Below, one piece after another: positions 20,513 through 33,637 of a DNA stretch of 64,000 nt (position 1 is its first letter; each line of letters starts with the position of its first letter). This stretch comes from Branchiostoma floridae (taxonomy: Eukaryota > Chordata > Leptocardii > Amphioxiformes > Branchiostomatidae). Both the position numbers and the translations under genes were made by a program. A model generated the notes under the pieces. The model had not been told where the DNA came from. It saw nothing but the letters and a program-made list of their open reading frames with translations, and searched no databases. The stretch lies in contig NC_049986.1 of the NCBI RefSeq assembly GCF_000003815.2, positions 17,984,993-18,048,992 of the forward strand. The letters are read 5' to 3'.

Positions 20513-22489
20513 ATTTTCATTTGAAACTTTTAACAAATATACAAATGTATTAGATGGCGTGAACAGGTCCGTTCATAATTTCCAAGATTCTAAAGCCCAG
20601 TAAAGGTCCAATTTTCTGAAGATAATGTTTTTGTGTGAAATGTTTGCAATCTCCTTCGTTCCAAGGCGGGCAACTTCTTCCTGGAGCCAGAGTTCAGTTT
20701 CGCTGCTATTACTAGTATTCAAACTCGATGCCCAGCTGTGTCCTGCCCACTGATAGGTTCACCAGTGAGGTATCCCCGAGAGAGGCAGAATTTCCGCCAA
20801 TCAAAAAGCTGGATACGTGGAGTGCTTCCATTTTTTCTGAGTTTTGATTGGTCTAATTGGAATATGCAAATATCTGAGCAAAAACTAAATGTGAGGCTTC
20901 GCCCACATAACTAAATGTGAGGCTTCGCCCACATAAAAAACAAGTTATGCTTTATATAGCCTTACTGTACTGTTTCTGATATAGGTGCCTATATGACTCA
21001 GCATTTTCAACAAGTTCCCTAGAGTCCTATCCAATATGAAATAGATCATCTCATGTATCAAGGAGGATGAAAAAGGTTCAACTTCTTTCCATGTACAGTA
21101 CCAATTGGAAGCCCGATAGCATGTGTGTCCTATGTGTACGTGCTTAAGCTACTTACATGTTGAAGGGCTGATCTAATCAGCGCTGACATCTCGGCAGTAA
21201 TATGCCTCGGGCTGATTACCAATTAGGTCTGCCCTTGACAAATGTTTACGACAATTTTTTCCTAATAAGTTGATGTTTTACTAAAATCTCATGAAGACTA
21301 CCATGAAGTCAACATAGGAAAAATATATGTCTGACTCAATTTTAAACCCAATAGACCTCCCATGATGGTGAGAAGAAGAAGTGGCATGTTTTCCGATGTT
21401 TATGTTAGGATTTCCAAGTGCTGCCTGGCAATGGGAGCAAGCCACACCCAATTAAGTACATGATCATGATAAGCTGGTGTTCCATATCCAGGCAACATTA
21501 ATGATTCCGAAGCTGCCTGTGCTACCACAGAAGGGGGGCTGTGAGTACTCTCTGAGGCCTTCTGCCTGCTTCTAAAGCACTTGAACTTCTCCAGATATGG
21601 ATTATGAATCGATCATTAACTTTGGGTTTGACAAGTTTAAACATTAGAATATATGCGTTGCTGCTAGATGTAGATGGTTTAAACCGTTAATGTCTTTGTT
21701 ATGGCTTAGTGTGGCGGTGGCATGAATTTGATTTTAATGTTGAAAAGTTGAAGAACCCAACACAAGAAAAGTAGCGATAACCCGGGTGTGCTCATGAGAT
21801 CAACTTGGGGAAGCAAGATTCTCCAATCAGATCTACAGTGTATCTGGGGCAAATCAAATACTGTTTAGCCTATTGGATACTGTCTTTGCCCCCAATAGAT
21901 GGGGCTTGTCACTGGATGACCAATATTAGCTTTACACTAACAAGGAAGAAAGACTCACATAGTCACACGCCCATTGAAAACCCAGTCTATAGATTTAAAG
22001 CACACAGGTTCACTGTGTACAGAATTTGCAAGCTAATTTTATCGATATTTTTCACAACTTCTCTTTTATAGAGCGTTTGCTTTCCTCCATCAAAGCAGAA
22101 GAGTCACAAACAATAAGATTTAATGTTTGTTCAAAGGTTCTGCTTAAAAGTAAAGTCTGTCACTATTTCCAGGGTGGAAATTCTGTTGCTTATTTCAATT
22201 TTCACCAATTACCGGTTACTACAGGAAATGCTCTAAAGTACTGGGTATTGTAGAAGGAATTCCTGGAAAGTTGTAACAAGACTACATTCAAATTTGATTT
22301 AGGTCACATAACAATGATATACATGTACCTGGTAGACAGTCTGAGTAGTTCACTCTGACAATTATTTGTTATATGGTCTTAGTAGTTCTTTCCAAAGTGC
22401 TGCTGCTCCTTCTTGTTCATGTCTTTTAATTGCAGTTTCAGATGAGAATTTCCAGACTGTCATTATCAATTCTTTTGGATTGGTTTGGG

Positions 22490-22580
22490 TCCGGCAATTA
22501 CACTACGTATTACGCTAAGTGAAGGAAGGCAATTATGCTAAATTTGGTGGCCTCGCTACGAATTGTGTAGATAAGATCTG
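22490..22580. mobile_element. Fragment of the 8.8-kb element family
   Basis: Reverse-complement similarity to the 8.8-kb element: tacgtattacgctaa, aggcaattatgctaaatttgg, cctcgctacgaatt, gtagataaga in the same order. Confidence 0.6.
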
Positions 22581-23312
22581 AAAACTGCTTCAATTTAGGT
22601 GGTTCGTCAAGATACTCATACTGCTATAATGGTGATCTTGATCCTTTCATTTGTTACATGTACCGATTTGAAAATGATATTGAAGCAATTGAGATGGATG
22701 TAAAATGACGTTGTCTCCATTGTGAGAACACTTGGGAGATGTTTTCTTAGTGTATCGTGCTCCTAAAGTTTAGGGGTACAGTACCTAATTGTATTTACCC
22801 ATTGTAGCTAATGTAGGGTAAACAGTATCTGATCAGGGTAGGAAGGATACAGTGACGTCTGTAGGTCAAAGGAAGAAAAGACTTGAGTTTCTTCTGACAA
22901 AAGAAACACAAATATCTCAATTACACTTCAGTAAAGCACTTTGCGAGGAAGACGGCCAATCAGTTTGGTGCTAATAGATATGTGTTTGTTGTGATACAGT
23001 TGCCCTCGGGATATGTAGGTCTTCCAGAGGAACTTGGTATTTTGGTAACTTTTCTCTCACTGAAATATAAATGTTTGGCAAGAAGTGGCACCAAGTTACA
23101 AGCAGCCACAGTGTAAGACAATGTGGTTGATGGTGAATAGTATGCACAACACTGTATTACTGGTAATTACTAGTTTTCAATTATAGGTCAGCGCTAGAAG
23201 AAATTATGTCATACCAGCTGTAGCTCCAATGACTTTTCATTTGTACATGTACATGTCCTTTCAGCACAACTTTTGAAGCTTAAAACACATTAGCGAAATT
23301 TCAGAAAAGTCC

Positions 23313-23640
23313 CTAAAGCTAAGGGCAAAACCCGCCGTACGTGCAATTAGTCCGTACGTTTTTTTTGGAGGCCACGTCCGCCACGTATTTCTGAAAACAC
23401 TCAGGCTGTACAGGGCAGGCGCATTGCCCGTACTGGCACGTACGTGGGGCGATTCCACAGCTCGATGGTACACAAAATTTTGCCTGCACGTAAAGTTTTA
23501 CGACGTGTCTGCGCGCTCCAAAATCCGACTAGTTCGTACGGAGGCTGTACTTACCACTTACGGATCCCAAAAGATTTTTGACGTTTTGGCACGTAGATAG
23601 CACGTATTTGCACGTACGGAGGGTTGTGCCCTTAGCTCTA
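23313..23640. mobile_element. CpG-rich inverted-end element with CACGTACG words
   Basis: Ends agctaagggcaaaacccgcc...gtacgtgcaa and ttgcacgtacggagggttgt...gcccttagct. The interior is dense in cacgta/tacgtg. CpG content is far above the surroundings. Confidence 0.75.
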
Positions 23641-24637
23641 TGGAAATTGCATTATTCAGCCTCCCCTTTGTTGAATGATAGAAGAGCATTGCGATTATGA
23701 ATTACATGACAACTTGAAATGTCCTTGCTGCTTTGAGCCCACACTAATCAGTGGATGAGGTTGCGTTGTCTGTGTTTTCTGCTTGTACCGTAGCCCTTTC
23801 TTCTTTCCCCTGGAGAGCCAAGACTTTGTCTGTCGGTGGCCACATCTAAGCTGCCAATATATCCTGAGCCCAGCCGGGCTGATCCCACCGATGTTTGACA
23901 GTCTCTCATGTTGGCTCCGTTTATTTGAATGTTGCCAAGCCATCAGCTGGGACCCCGGCAATCAATCGAGGCCGACAATCAGCACACTAACTGGATGTGC
24001 GCACAGAGAGCCCACTCAGATGATGAAAAGCCTAAGTCTGACACCCTGTCCACCCATGTTTGGTGCCCTCCTCGCTTGCGCCACACTTATCTGATTCTCC
24101 TGCACGTTGAGTTGACAAATGGTGTTGTACAGCTGAGGTGAATAATTGCTTCCACTATTTATAGCCAACAGCGGGCCCAATTTATGCTCAGCCTGATGAA
24201 AACTTGGTGATGGATTTATTACGGTCGCACAACCTGTTTGGTCCCGTTATCCAGGTCGTGTGGCCGTATAACCTTTTCCGAGAACTGCGATTATCAAGAG
24301 GTTAGAAATACCAACTTTCATCCCTGGATCTGTAACTGAGCATCGGATTGTATAGAAATTGCGTCCCGTAGGACATTACTCCAGATGCTTTCAACTTACC
24401 AGGCCTTCCCGGGTGGCATTCTTTGTGTCTGGCTGTGAGTGGTTGGCTGTCTTGTTAGTGCTAGACCACAGAAGTCAAAGAGAGTAAGTGGTGTTTGATT
24501 TATCTGCTGTATAGCTGTATGATACAAGATTTGTTGCATGTTGTGCATGGGTCAGAAAAGATTGTTCCTGTACATGTAGTTTTATAGTACCTGTACCAAA
24601 TGGTACATGAAAAATGTGACGGCCAACGGGTGCTATG

Positions 24638-24861
24638 TAATGTTAGTTCACCTTTATCTGTAGGGTATTACCTATATCCGTTGTATCTAAACATTCGGTA
24701 TTTGGGGATCGTTAAGTCAATGGAAGGTAGTTTCACATCGCAATATCTTGAAAATGTTAACATTTCGAACCCAGTCGTCGTTCACCTGAAACCTCTAAAT
24801 ACCCATTTTTTTTAAAGCAACGGATCTAGGTTACCTGACAGATTAAGGTGAACTAGCATTA
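24638..24861. mobile_element. ~220-bp palindromic MITE, copy 2 of 5
   Basis: Ends taatgttagttcacctttat and attaaggtgaactagcatta. Contains the family's central gtcaatggaaggtagttt and cgaacccagtcgtcg. Confidence 0.88.
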
Positions 24862-24977
24862 TATGCTTTAAAAAGGATTGCTGTCCATTCTCAACCATTG
24901 CTGTTCATTTTCATACATTGTATTTCAAACTGTACCTAACATATACTACCAGTAGTAGCACTTGTCTATATTGCTGC

Positions 24978-25052
24978 TAGCCCTTTGACGTGGTCGAGGC
25001 ACCTTCTTAAACATGGGACCCCCATTTTACATCCCTTTCTGAAATAGCTTTC
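24978..25052. repeat. Dispersed repeat with GTGGTCGAGGCACCT
   Basis: acgtggtcgaggcaccttcttaaacatgggacc...ttacatccct matches about 53475-53530 (acgtggtcgaggcacctcc ... ttttacgtccctcccgga) and, more weakly, 45105-45165. Confidence 0.7.
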
Positions 25053-26889
25053 ATCAACTAATTGGAACTTTGAAGTTTATAATTACCTGTTGAGCTCCAG
25101 GGACATCATCTTTTATCTCTATAAAGAATTGAAAAGGAAGGACTGCTTCGACAATGAAAAGGAAAAAGGTAAAGTTACATTGAGGGGATAATAGTCATCT
25201 GCCGAAGGAAAGAAAGCAACAAAAGAGGAAATGTTACATTTTAGAAACCTTTTGATGTTTTGAAAATGCTTCAGATTTCAAGCACCCTTCTTTATCATTA
25301 TTTTCTATATCAGATTTTGAGTTCAGCATGTTGACTGTACAATGCACCAAAATAGAATCTTCAACTTAAGTTTGCTAATAGTATTTCTTGATGGACACTT
25401 GGTAATATGTATCATCATTGTGTCATCAATTATGAATAAACATTGTCTGGCAGTTTCTTTAACTGCAAACAGAAAAGTCAGTCATGTATAGCATCCTTCG
25501 TGACAAGCCTTTTCTGTTGCATTTTCACTCTGTTGGAACAATTATGGTAACATTACATAATAATTTAACATAATTTTTTAGAGAGGTTTTCTGTCTATGG
25601 CATATACTGATATAGTGTTTCATTCTGTTGGAACAATTTGATAGAACATTTTGATTTTGAGATACCAAGTGTCACCTCCAGGTTGGTAATGTTTCCTTCT
25701 CTGTGAGTCTCATACAGATCATATTATGTGCAGGTGCATGTAGGCTTTTATTTTTAGCCAGGCATGCGTCAATGCGTCATCTGGACGCACTTTTCTTAGA
25801 ATAACAAGAAATTTGATGCCCCTGGACGCCTTATCCTGGGGAGAAAATCGTCTGACAAGCATGAAATTCTGATTGACCAGGGATGCTACCAGGTCATCTG
25901 TGGTCACAGTCTTCTACTGTGACATCTGTAACAGTATTTTTGCCTCTTGGGATACCTTAGAATGCACTGTTTTAACTCAAAACCATCAAAAACTCTACAC
26001 CATGGAGGTTGGATGCCCCCTGACCCCCCTACAATAGTCACTTACCGTGACTCACCAATACGTTTGGACTCCCTATTATAACATCCTGGCTAAAAGCCTG
26101 GGTGCAGGCTATCAGTTTGTAAGGAATGGGGGACCCACAGGTTCTTGTAGAATCCAGGGGCAGAGGTCCAGTAACAGAGTCAAACCTCCCAATGTTTCAG
26201 TTTTCTCAAAAGCCTGAAATGCAGCATTCCTCAACTGTGTTTCAATTATGGTGACAAAAATGGTATGTTTGGCCTGAAAATGTTGAGGGGGAGTTTGGGT
26301 TCTTTTTCTTTCTTCCGTTGGCTGAGCCAATCAAAACTCAACAAGGCTGATGACATAGAAAGCTTAAACATTATATACGTTAGAAAATCACGATGATGTA
26401 GTGTAGGTACAAGTATCTGAAGGACAAAGGTTCATGTTCCTCATAGGAAGTTTTCTTTTATCCTTTTTAGACATCATACCTTATAAAGTTATATACAGTG
26501 TACATTTGTATACAACGCTTTCATCTTTCATACAGGGCATTGCACATTTTACAATATTGGCTTTTCATTTCTTTTCTGGCTGTCTTTTCTTTTTTTTCTG
26601 CCTTTTGGAAACATCATGCATTTTTGTCGAAATGTAGCCTTTCTAGTAAGTGCTTTATATTGTGTGCTATAAGTTATATATTCATGTCCATTAAGTGTTG
26701 TGTGTTTAATACAAACAGTAAGACTAGGCTTTTAGTCAGGCGATGGAATGAAGATCTTCAACAGATAATCCTGTCCTAAACATGGCTGAACTAAAACTGT
26801 TTACCAGTCGGTAAATTATTAATCATCTAATCTGGAGTGTTTGACCTTGGGGGAATCAAACACTTTTAAATTCATTGTTTATCGATATT

Positions 26890-27970
26890 TCTTCTGATGC
26901 AGGTGTTCTTGGCATACTCCAGTCCTGTATTAACAGCTGGTAGAATTTCTTCACGTAGACCAGGTCTAATCTTGATACTATTTCATTCACCTTGTGCATG
27001 GTCATAGCTTTCTAGAAATGTATACTAGTATGCAGTTACCTACATTTGTATCTATTGCTACTTTAATGCAAGTACAAGCGTCAAACAGTACAGAGGCCGT
27101 TGCAGCTAATATTTCCACATTTTCCCTAAAATCCCTGAATCAGGTTGTAATCTTACCCAGCAGCAAAAGGGTTAAATTCATTGTACATTCAACATTCTTC
27201 TGTTGCAGGTGTCCCGAAGGATTCCAGTCTTGTCCTAACAGCTGGCTACACCTGGACAGCTGCGATGGAGTGATGATGAGGACAAAGGCCAGGTGTTGAG
27301 AACCAGTCCTGACGTACTGGAGAGCTGTAGAAGCAAAGGTGACAAAAATTATATAATTCTATCCAGTGTTAATATGTAGCACTGTTACACCAGTTCACCT
27401 TTATCTGCAAGGTAACATCCTTTGTTTTAAAAACATTGTATTGAAGGATATCAAGTCGACTGACGGTAGTTTTAAATTGCAATTTTCAAACTATTACAAC
27501 TGGAAACCAAAGTGCGTTGACTTGAAATCCCTAAATACTATGTTTTTAAAAACAATATAGGTTACCTCGCAAATAAAGGCGAACTTTCGTTATATGGTCT
27601 TGTATAAGATCAGAATTGCGCTGAGGCATAATCCTTGGGGATCATTGTACCGACAAAAGACCTTGGCTGTTCGCCTGGTCCCGGAGTGCCTTGCGCTTGC
27701 TGAATTGCAAGGCTCGGCACACAGCAAAGGGTTCCAGCCACACACCGAGTCTACAGCATTCAAAGGTATGAGTTTTACCACAAATCTTGTTTCTTTCCAT
27801 TTAGTATGTAAAATGTAGCACTGTGTATATGATTGTGCAGTTGAAATGGTATTGCATGAGATCAGAATTGCACTGAAGCATAATCCTTGGGGATCATTGC
27901 ACGGGCAAAAGACCTTTAAGTTGGCTGTTCCCCATGGCTCTACAAACTACACAGCCACAAACAGAGCCTA
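26890..27970. repeat. Two adjacent segmental duplications
   Basis: cttctgatgcaggtgttcttgg...taacagctgg (26890-26941) recurs at 27198-27245. gatcagaattgcgctgaggc...gatcattg (27609-27648) recurs at 27859-27899. A MITE copy lies between them. Some edges look like splice sites. Confidence 0.75.
27384..27593. mobile_element. ~220-bp palindromic MITE, copy 3 of 5
   Basis: Outer words cagttcacctttatctgc and aataaaggcgaactttcgtt. Middle gatatcaagtcgactgacgg and gtgcgttgacttgaaatccc. Confidence 0.85.
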
Positions 27971-30900
27971 CAGCTCGTAGTTTTGTAAGACCCATCTTGC
28001 TGGCTGGAATTTTGGAGAGAAAGAAGAATCATAAGGCTTTTGTTTTGTATTAATTTAAAGAAAGCACAGAGTTGAATCCTGCTTATGTGTAACCTGTCCA
28101 GTTTTGCATATTGTGATGGCTCGGCTAACCCCATTAGGAATAGGACCAGCACAGAAAATTCAGGTACAGGTCCAGTCCAACAAGAAAAAACGGTTTTGTG
28201 GCCCCTAGGCCTACTCCCCATACATCTCTGTCCCTCATTGCCTGGTTCATGTTATTACCTCCATGAAATGTCATGGACTGGAGGTTATATTTTCTGTTAT
28301 GTGTCTCTGTCTGTGTAGATGATTACTCAAGAACGGCTGGATGGATTGGTTTCATACTTGTTGTGTTGGTGGGGTGTGATGAAAGCTCGAATCGATGAGA
28401 TCTTGGGAGCCGTATCTGTCGTTATAATCGATGTAATAATATCAGAAATCACCCCTATATTTGAGATATATTGGTACAGGCATCGTGCTTTAAGTGTTTG
28501 TTAATGGGCTTAGCTGCAAGCAGATAGTGAGGTGACAGCTGTAACAGGTATGGATGTCTCACATACTGTACTGCTGATTTGAGTGACATGGTGATTAAAA
28601 TGCCATTAGGTCCTCTCATCTTAGATGGGCTGGGTGTCAGCAGTTTTATGGGCGATACAGATGTTCTGATTTCGTTACGATAAGGGACAGTTGTTAGTTG
28701 TCTCTTTCGTAGCCAATGGTACTTGTTTTTTAGCAGACGGGGTTGGCGCCAAGTATTCATCTTACAGTTGATGTAGGGCTATCAGAGGAAAGTGTGCATC
28801 TCATTTTTGTACCGTGTGAACAGCTGATGTTATGACATATTGTTGGAAAATCAAATCACCATCTGACTAAAGTTGGCCACATCCCTTCTTCTTTCTGAGT
28901 TTCCCAACTTCCTCCCACCACACCGCTCTGAGGCACAGAGTCGAACCTCACTAATGCTGACGACCTTAGACAGTTTAAATGCCAAACATCAAGCTTAAGG
29001 AACACCACGCTACCATATGCCGTCGACCTCTTAAACGCACATTGCACAATTAAGTGTCACATTTTAATAATTACTAATCAGATGGACATCCTCTGTGTCA
29101 TTAAATAAATACACCACTACTTTCCCATAACATTTATAACCATTACTCTCAAATACAACCGACTATAAACATACATACCATCCACAAAAAAGCAATAAAT
29201 ATTTCATGGAGGTATGAGGTCCCCGAACTCTAGTTATTAATATTATCTTGAGACCAGTGTCCTTATTATGGGTGTCTAAGCAAGTATGATGGTTTTTGGT
29301 GGTCTTCAAATTACTGGCTTTTCCCTTCCCACAATCGGGAAACCAATGCACCAGGAGCAGAGTTGTAATGCATGTTTTAGCACAAACCTTGTACCTGCCA
29401 AGTACGGCGTGCTGTTGTCCCATCCTGTTTGTCAAACCAAGACCAAACAGTGGGACTTGATGGACATTTATGAGTTTGTGTACATGTGCACACATCATCA
29501 TCAGCTGCTTAGTTTTCCATGCGGATTTAGGCGTGTTGGTTTTTCTCTAACAAAGTGTGTGATTGAGTCACAATTGTCGATATATACTGTATAGAAGAAA
29601 GGACAAACGTTCTTACTGTGTAGACTGCAAGTGATGTTCTCTCCAAGCATGGCCAGCTGAAGGCTATGCTTTTGCTTGTTTGGGACGATCTTTTTAGGAA
29701 TTTTTTATCAGGTTTTCTATTTTATCAGGTTTTCCTTTTGTCTGCCATGAGTCAAACTTACTACTAAGTAGTAGTAAAATACAATGTGGAAAGTCTGATA
29801 GAAACACTCCAAAATACACCCAAACTTCAAGAAGCTGAAGCCTAACCTCTGCTTGGAGAGTAGAAGTGATGTTGTTAGATACATGTATGTGTCACATAGA
29901 ACAGTTAACACACTGACTGATGTTTTGATTGTGCAAACAAGGTAATCTATGCACATTGTGAGTCAGTACTTTGGTCCTACTAAGAATTAATGTAAATATT
30001 TTTCTTCAAATACAGACACTGATATCATGGCCAACTTGTACTTTCTAGACCCTTAATGCTGTGTCTATGAAAGGAAATTTGTTTGATCATGAATAATTAA
30101 AACATTGTGCTATTTTAAGTTTTAGATTCATTGAAATTGCCTTGTAGTATGCATATGCCTTGGGTATAACGTTAGAAGCAGCAGCATTGAGCTATAATTA
30201 GTATAGATAACGATGTAGAATCAGTCTTAGGGGCAAAGCTATCAACTTTAACTTCTTGTCTCACACCATTTTAACAGACCATTATGTATATGTATGAGTT
30301 AAACTGCTGCAGTAATATCTGTAGCTTGAAACATAAGATTTGCAAGGGGAAATGTTGGATAACACAATTCAAAATATAATATTCTATAGATTGTACTATA
30401 AATAGTATAATACGTGCCCGCAAAACTGTTATGTTAAACCAAATGGAATTTATACGGGAAATTAATGTACATGAACATATATTCATCAACGAAATTAATC
30501 AATTTACATTTAGCTAAGGTTATGAAAAAATCAATCTACAGTAAGCACCACATCGTTACGCTGGATGCCTCAACATGTTGCAAATCTTATGACTATTTTT
30601 CTTCTCTTTATTTGTAGATATGTAATTAAGATTCAATTAAATAAAAGTTGACTTCAGTCCTTTAAATTTTCTGATCCTGCACGTAAGTAAAAATATTATA
30701 GATCCATTGATATTACAAATACTGATACTAGTACTGATCTAAAATATATCTTATTAACTTACAAGCCAACTCTCACTCATCCCAACATACATGTAGGTGT
30801 TCATGGTTGGAAGTAAGCAAAAAGCCTGAGCATACAAAAATACGATTTGAACAAAAAATTTTGAAATTTACTTTCAAATACTTTTCACAATGTTGAAAAC

Positions 30901-31189
30901 AGGAATCCTGACTTCATAGCCTACTGTACATGTAGCTTTTCTTTTAGGAATTCTTAATTTTCAGACATGGTTTAACTGCACAAATCAGAAGAAATCAAAA
31001 GTTGAAGACAATGATGCATAAGCTGAAGAGAATGATGTCCTAGGGGGTCTATTATCCCCAATGCTGTACACACAGTCCGTTGGTTTATTACAATGACCAT
31101 GTTTTACCTGCTCGTTAAACAAACGAGGGAGGTGTGGCACCTGGCGTAGGCACGGCTTTCATGTCCAGGATATCAAACAACTTTTGTAG

Positions 31190-31373
31190 TGGCTTTGCCA
31201 TGGCAACGTGTTTGCTTTATTTGTCCTCACTATGTCGTCCCCCAGATTTTGTAAACAGTGTTCCCGCACCTTTGGCCCTGCCGTGGTTGTGCTAAGCGTT
31301 CGGGCGCGCGCGGGCGGGCGGGCTGTCGTGTCTAGGGTGGCAACGCCGAGTTGCGTTTGTCTGTTTTCTACAG
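31190..31373 (+). promoter_or_regulatory. Second GC-rich promoter and first-exon candidate on the plus strand
   Basis: A GC-rich patch (ggcgcgcgcgggcgggcgg, about 31302-31322) stands out from AT-rich surroundings. It is followed by a consensus donor, cag|gtgaga, after 31373. A near-palindromic RFX/X-box-like motif, tttgccatggcaac, lies at 31194-31207. This could be an internal promoter and 5'UTR exon for the C1orf21-like gene. An open frame here encodes no protein I recognise. Confidence 0.4.
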
Positions 31374-33212
31374 GTGAGAGTTTGTTCTTCAGAACACGTT
31401 TTTTTAGAGTTTTGGAACAGGAAAGCTTGTTGGTACAGACTGTGATTCACTTTGAAACCCTCAAACTCTGAAAGATTGTCTTGAAGGAAGTACATTGTGA
31501 TTAGAATGTCAAGAAAGATCGGAGGAGTTCGGTTGATAGATTATATTTTGTAGACAGCATATCTTACACCCCAAGCTATGAGGAAACTGAATTTGGTTCA
31601 ACAAGAAAAGTGGTTATGGGAAAGTCATTGTCTGTCCAGTTCTTTATCCCAAACAGTCTCACAGAGAACACGGAGTTTTGAACAGCTAAGAATAAACTTG
31701 TGTCGCATGACGTGTGTTCCAACTTCCTCTTTGTTAAGTTGAGTGCTTAATGTGATGTAACATTCTGTTTGGTCGTAAATATTGGACTTTCTGGTCAAAT
31801 TAAGTAGTATGAAGACCTTATTGTGTCAGTAATATTGTAACATGTTCATACAACAGTGTTCCTAAGAAAATGAATCTGAGACTAAGATTAGTGAGAAGGT
31901 TCCAAATTCAGCAAAGTGAACTTTGTGTTTGGCGTCATATTAAGTGAGGCAAATTGCTTGACATACCAAGCTTCCATAGAACCAAATCATTTTCAATCTT
32001 TTTCATATAAAAGCTGACATCCTTTTCAGGACTCACCTATACATGCCAAAAGTGTAGTTTACGTTATAGTGACTGCTGAAAAACTTTCCATATCGCATAG
32101 ATACAGCATTCATCCCAACTATTCTTTTGTATTTTGTTAAGTATTTACTACGTATTTAAGTGGGAAGGCGTTGTGATGATTTAATCTGTATTATGCGCCT
32201 TCCTAGCACACATGAAATTCAAAGGCCACCTCATTTGAATGCCTATCGTCCCATTTGTTACCCTATTTAGCGTAGAGGAGTAGGTATTACACATACCATG
32301 TCAACTATTCTTGTGTACAAAAAAAATGTACCCCAGGACTCCCCATAGCAAAGAGCAAATTAAAGGTATTGTCTTGTTACCTGTGATTCAGCATTGTCTT
32401 CGAGAAATGTGTAACATTGTAGCATTACGTGTAATGTTGCCAAAGCATCCAGTGTTAGGTTGATACTCGAGTTACAACTGGTCACTCGAAAAATTCTTGG
32501 ACTTAAAAATATGTTTGGAAAATGCAGCTTAATATTAGTTCTCAGAACTTATTAAGGTCCACAGCTTCCTCCTTAAATGTATTGTTGTATGGGGCTATAC
32601 TTAGTCTTTCATAATGATAATAATGAGATTTGTAACATATAACATGATTTGATAACTGCTTGCTAACTCAATAATGTTGTGACAAAGGTGTCAGTGTGAA
32701 TTTGATTCTGTGCTGTATTCACAGTTCAGTTCAGTATTCACAGAGAAGTAGATAAACTGTTTATCATGGATGGGCCCTGCTGATAACACTGTTTTGCTAA
32801 CAAACATGCTGTCAATTAAATCCTAAGGAACTGATTTCTGCCAAGCATCCTTAGTATACTAACTATTTTCTATTTTAGTCAAACGACTCACTCTCTCACT
32901 CATCCCTTCTACACTTTTTGCTCTTTAAGCAGTAGTGACATGATACAATGATAATTGTATTCTATTAGAAGTATTCCCAAAATGTGTAGACAACTTCTTC
33001 AGATATTTTGTACATAAAGAAGTCTATTTCATCAAGGGAATTATTACTGTTTGTCTTGTACTGTACTGCTTTCAACTTAAAAGATAGTTTGAAGTGATAG
33101 CTGTTCTACATGTTGTATAAGACATTACAGTCTTTAACATGCTGAAGTTGTGGCTCTCTTCAAACACCGGTACAAAGTGTTTTTTCCTGTTGCACAACAT
33201 TAATTGGGACCT

Positions 33213-33279
33213 GCTAGAGATTTGAACCCAGGTTCAAAGACTCAACAATCCTAAACACAAGACCACCTTGCCACCTAGG
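33213..33279 (-). mobile_element. tRNA-like SINE head
   Basis: Minus strand: A-box-like tggcaaggtgg and B-box-like gggttcaaatc. It directly precedes the orphan ORF at 33293. Confidence 0.5.
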
Positions 33280-33292
33280 GTACAGGTGTAAC

Positions 33293-33637
33293 ATGTTTAC
33301 TGTTAACTTGAAGAACAGTAGGCAGTTTCTTGGCATGAATACCAAATCTCCCAGTGATGTCTATTATTACAATGAAATCTATACCTGCCTGCAGGAAGTA
33401 GAAGACAATTTATATCAAGAATTGAAAAGACAATGTCAAGGAAACAGGACCTGCTTTTTCCTTGTGCCTGATCACATGGGAAATGGCAATCAAAGCATGG
33501 CGGAGCTCTTGTTTCTATTGTCCCATACACACAGGGAATTACTGATGTCACTGAAGGACAAGAAAAGGGCAGTAATTCTTCTCCGCCTCATTGAAGCAGA
33601 CGCATCTATTTTTGTAGTTGACATAACATGGCTTTGA
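33293..33637 (+). other. Orphan 114-residue ORF, unrecognised
   Basis: A plus-strand ORF of 114 residues with protein-like composition: balanced charged and hydrophobic residues, LKDKKRAVILLRLIEADAS near the end, CFFLVPDHMGNGNQSMAELL in the middle. It begins just after a tRNA-derived SINE fragment and has no clear splice signals or further in-frame extension. It could be a degraded piece of a larger protein or element, or chance. I do not recognise a family. Confidence 0.25.

Larger units (their letters stand above)
18850..31190. other. Repeat-rich interval, probable long 5' intron of the plus-strand gene
   Basis: No coding exon can be supported. Contents: tandem duplications at 18.99-19.41 kb, a tRNA-like SINE head (20436-20512), paired 26-bp repeats (20884-20936), a CpG-rich inverted-end element (23313-23640), two 220-bp MITE copies and segmental duplications at 26.9-28.0 kb with exon-like edges. 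Scattered ORFs under about 112 codons carry no domain I recognise. Confidence 0.45.
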
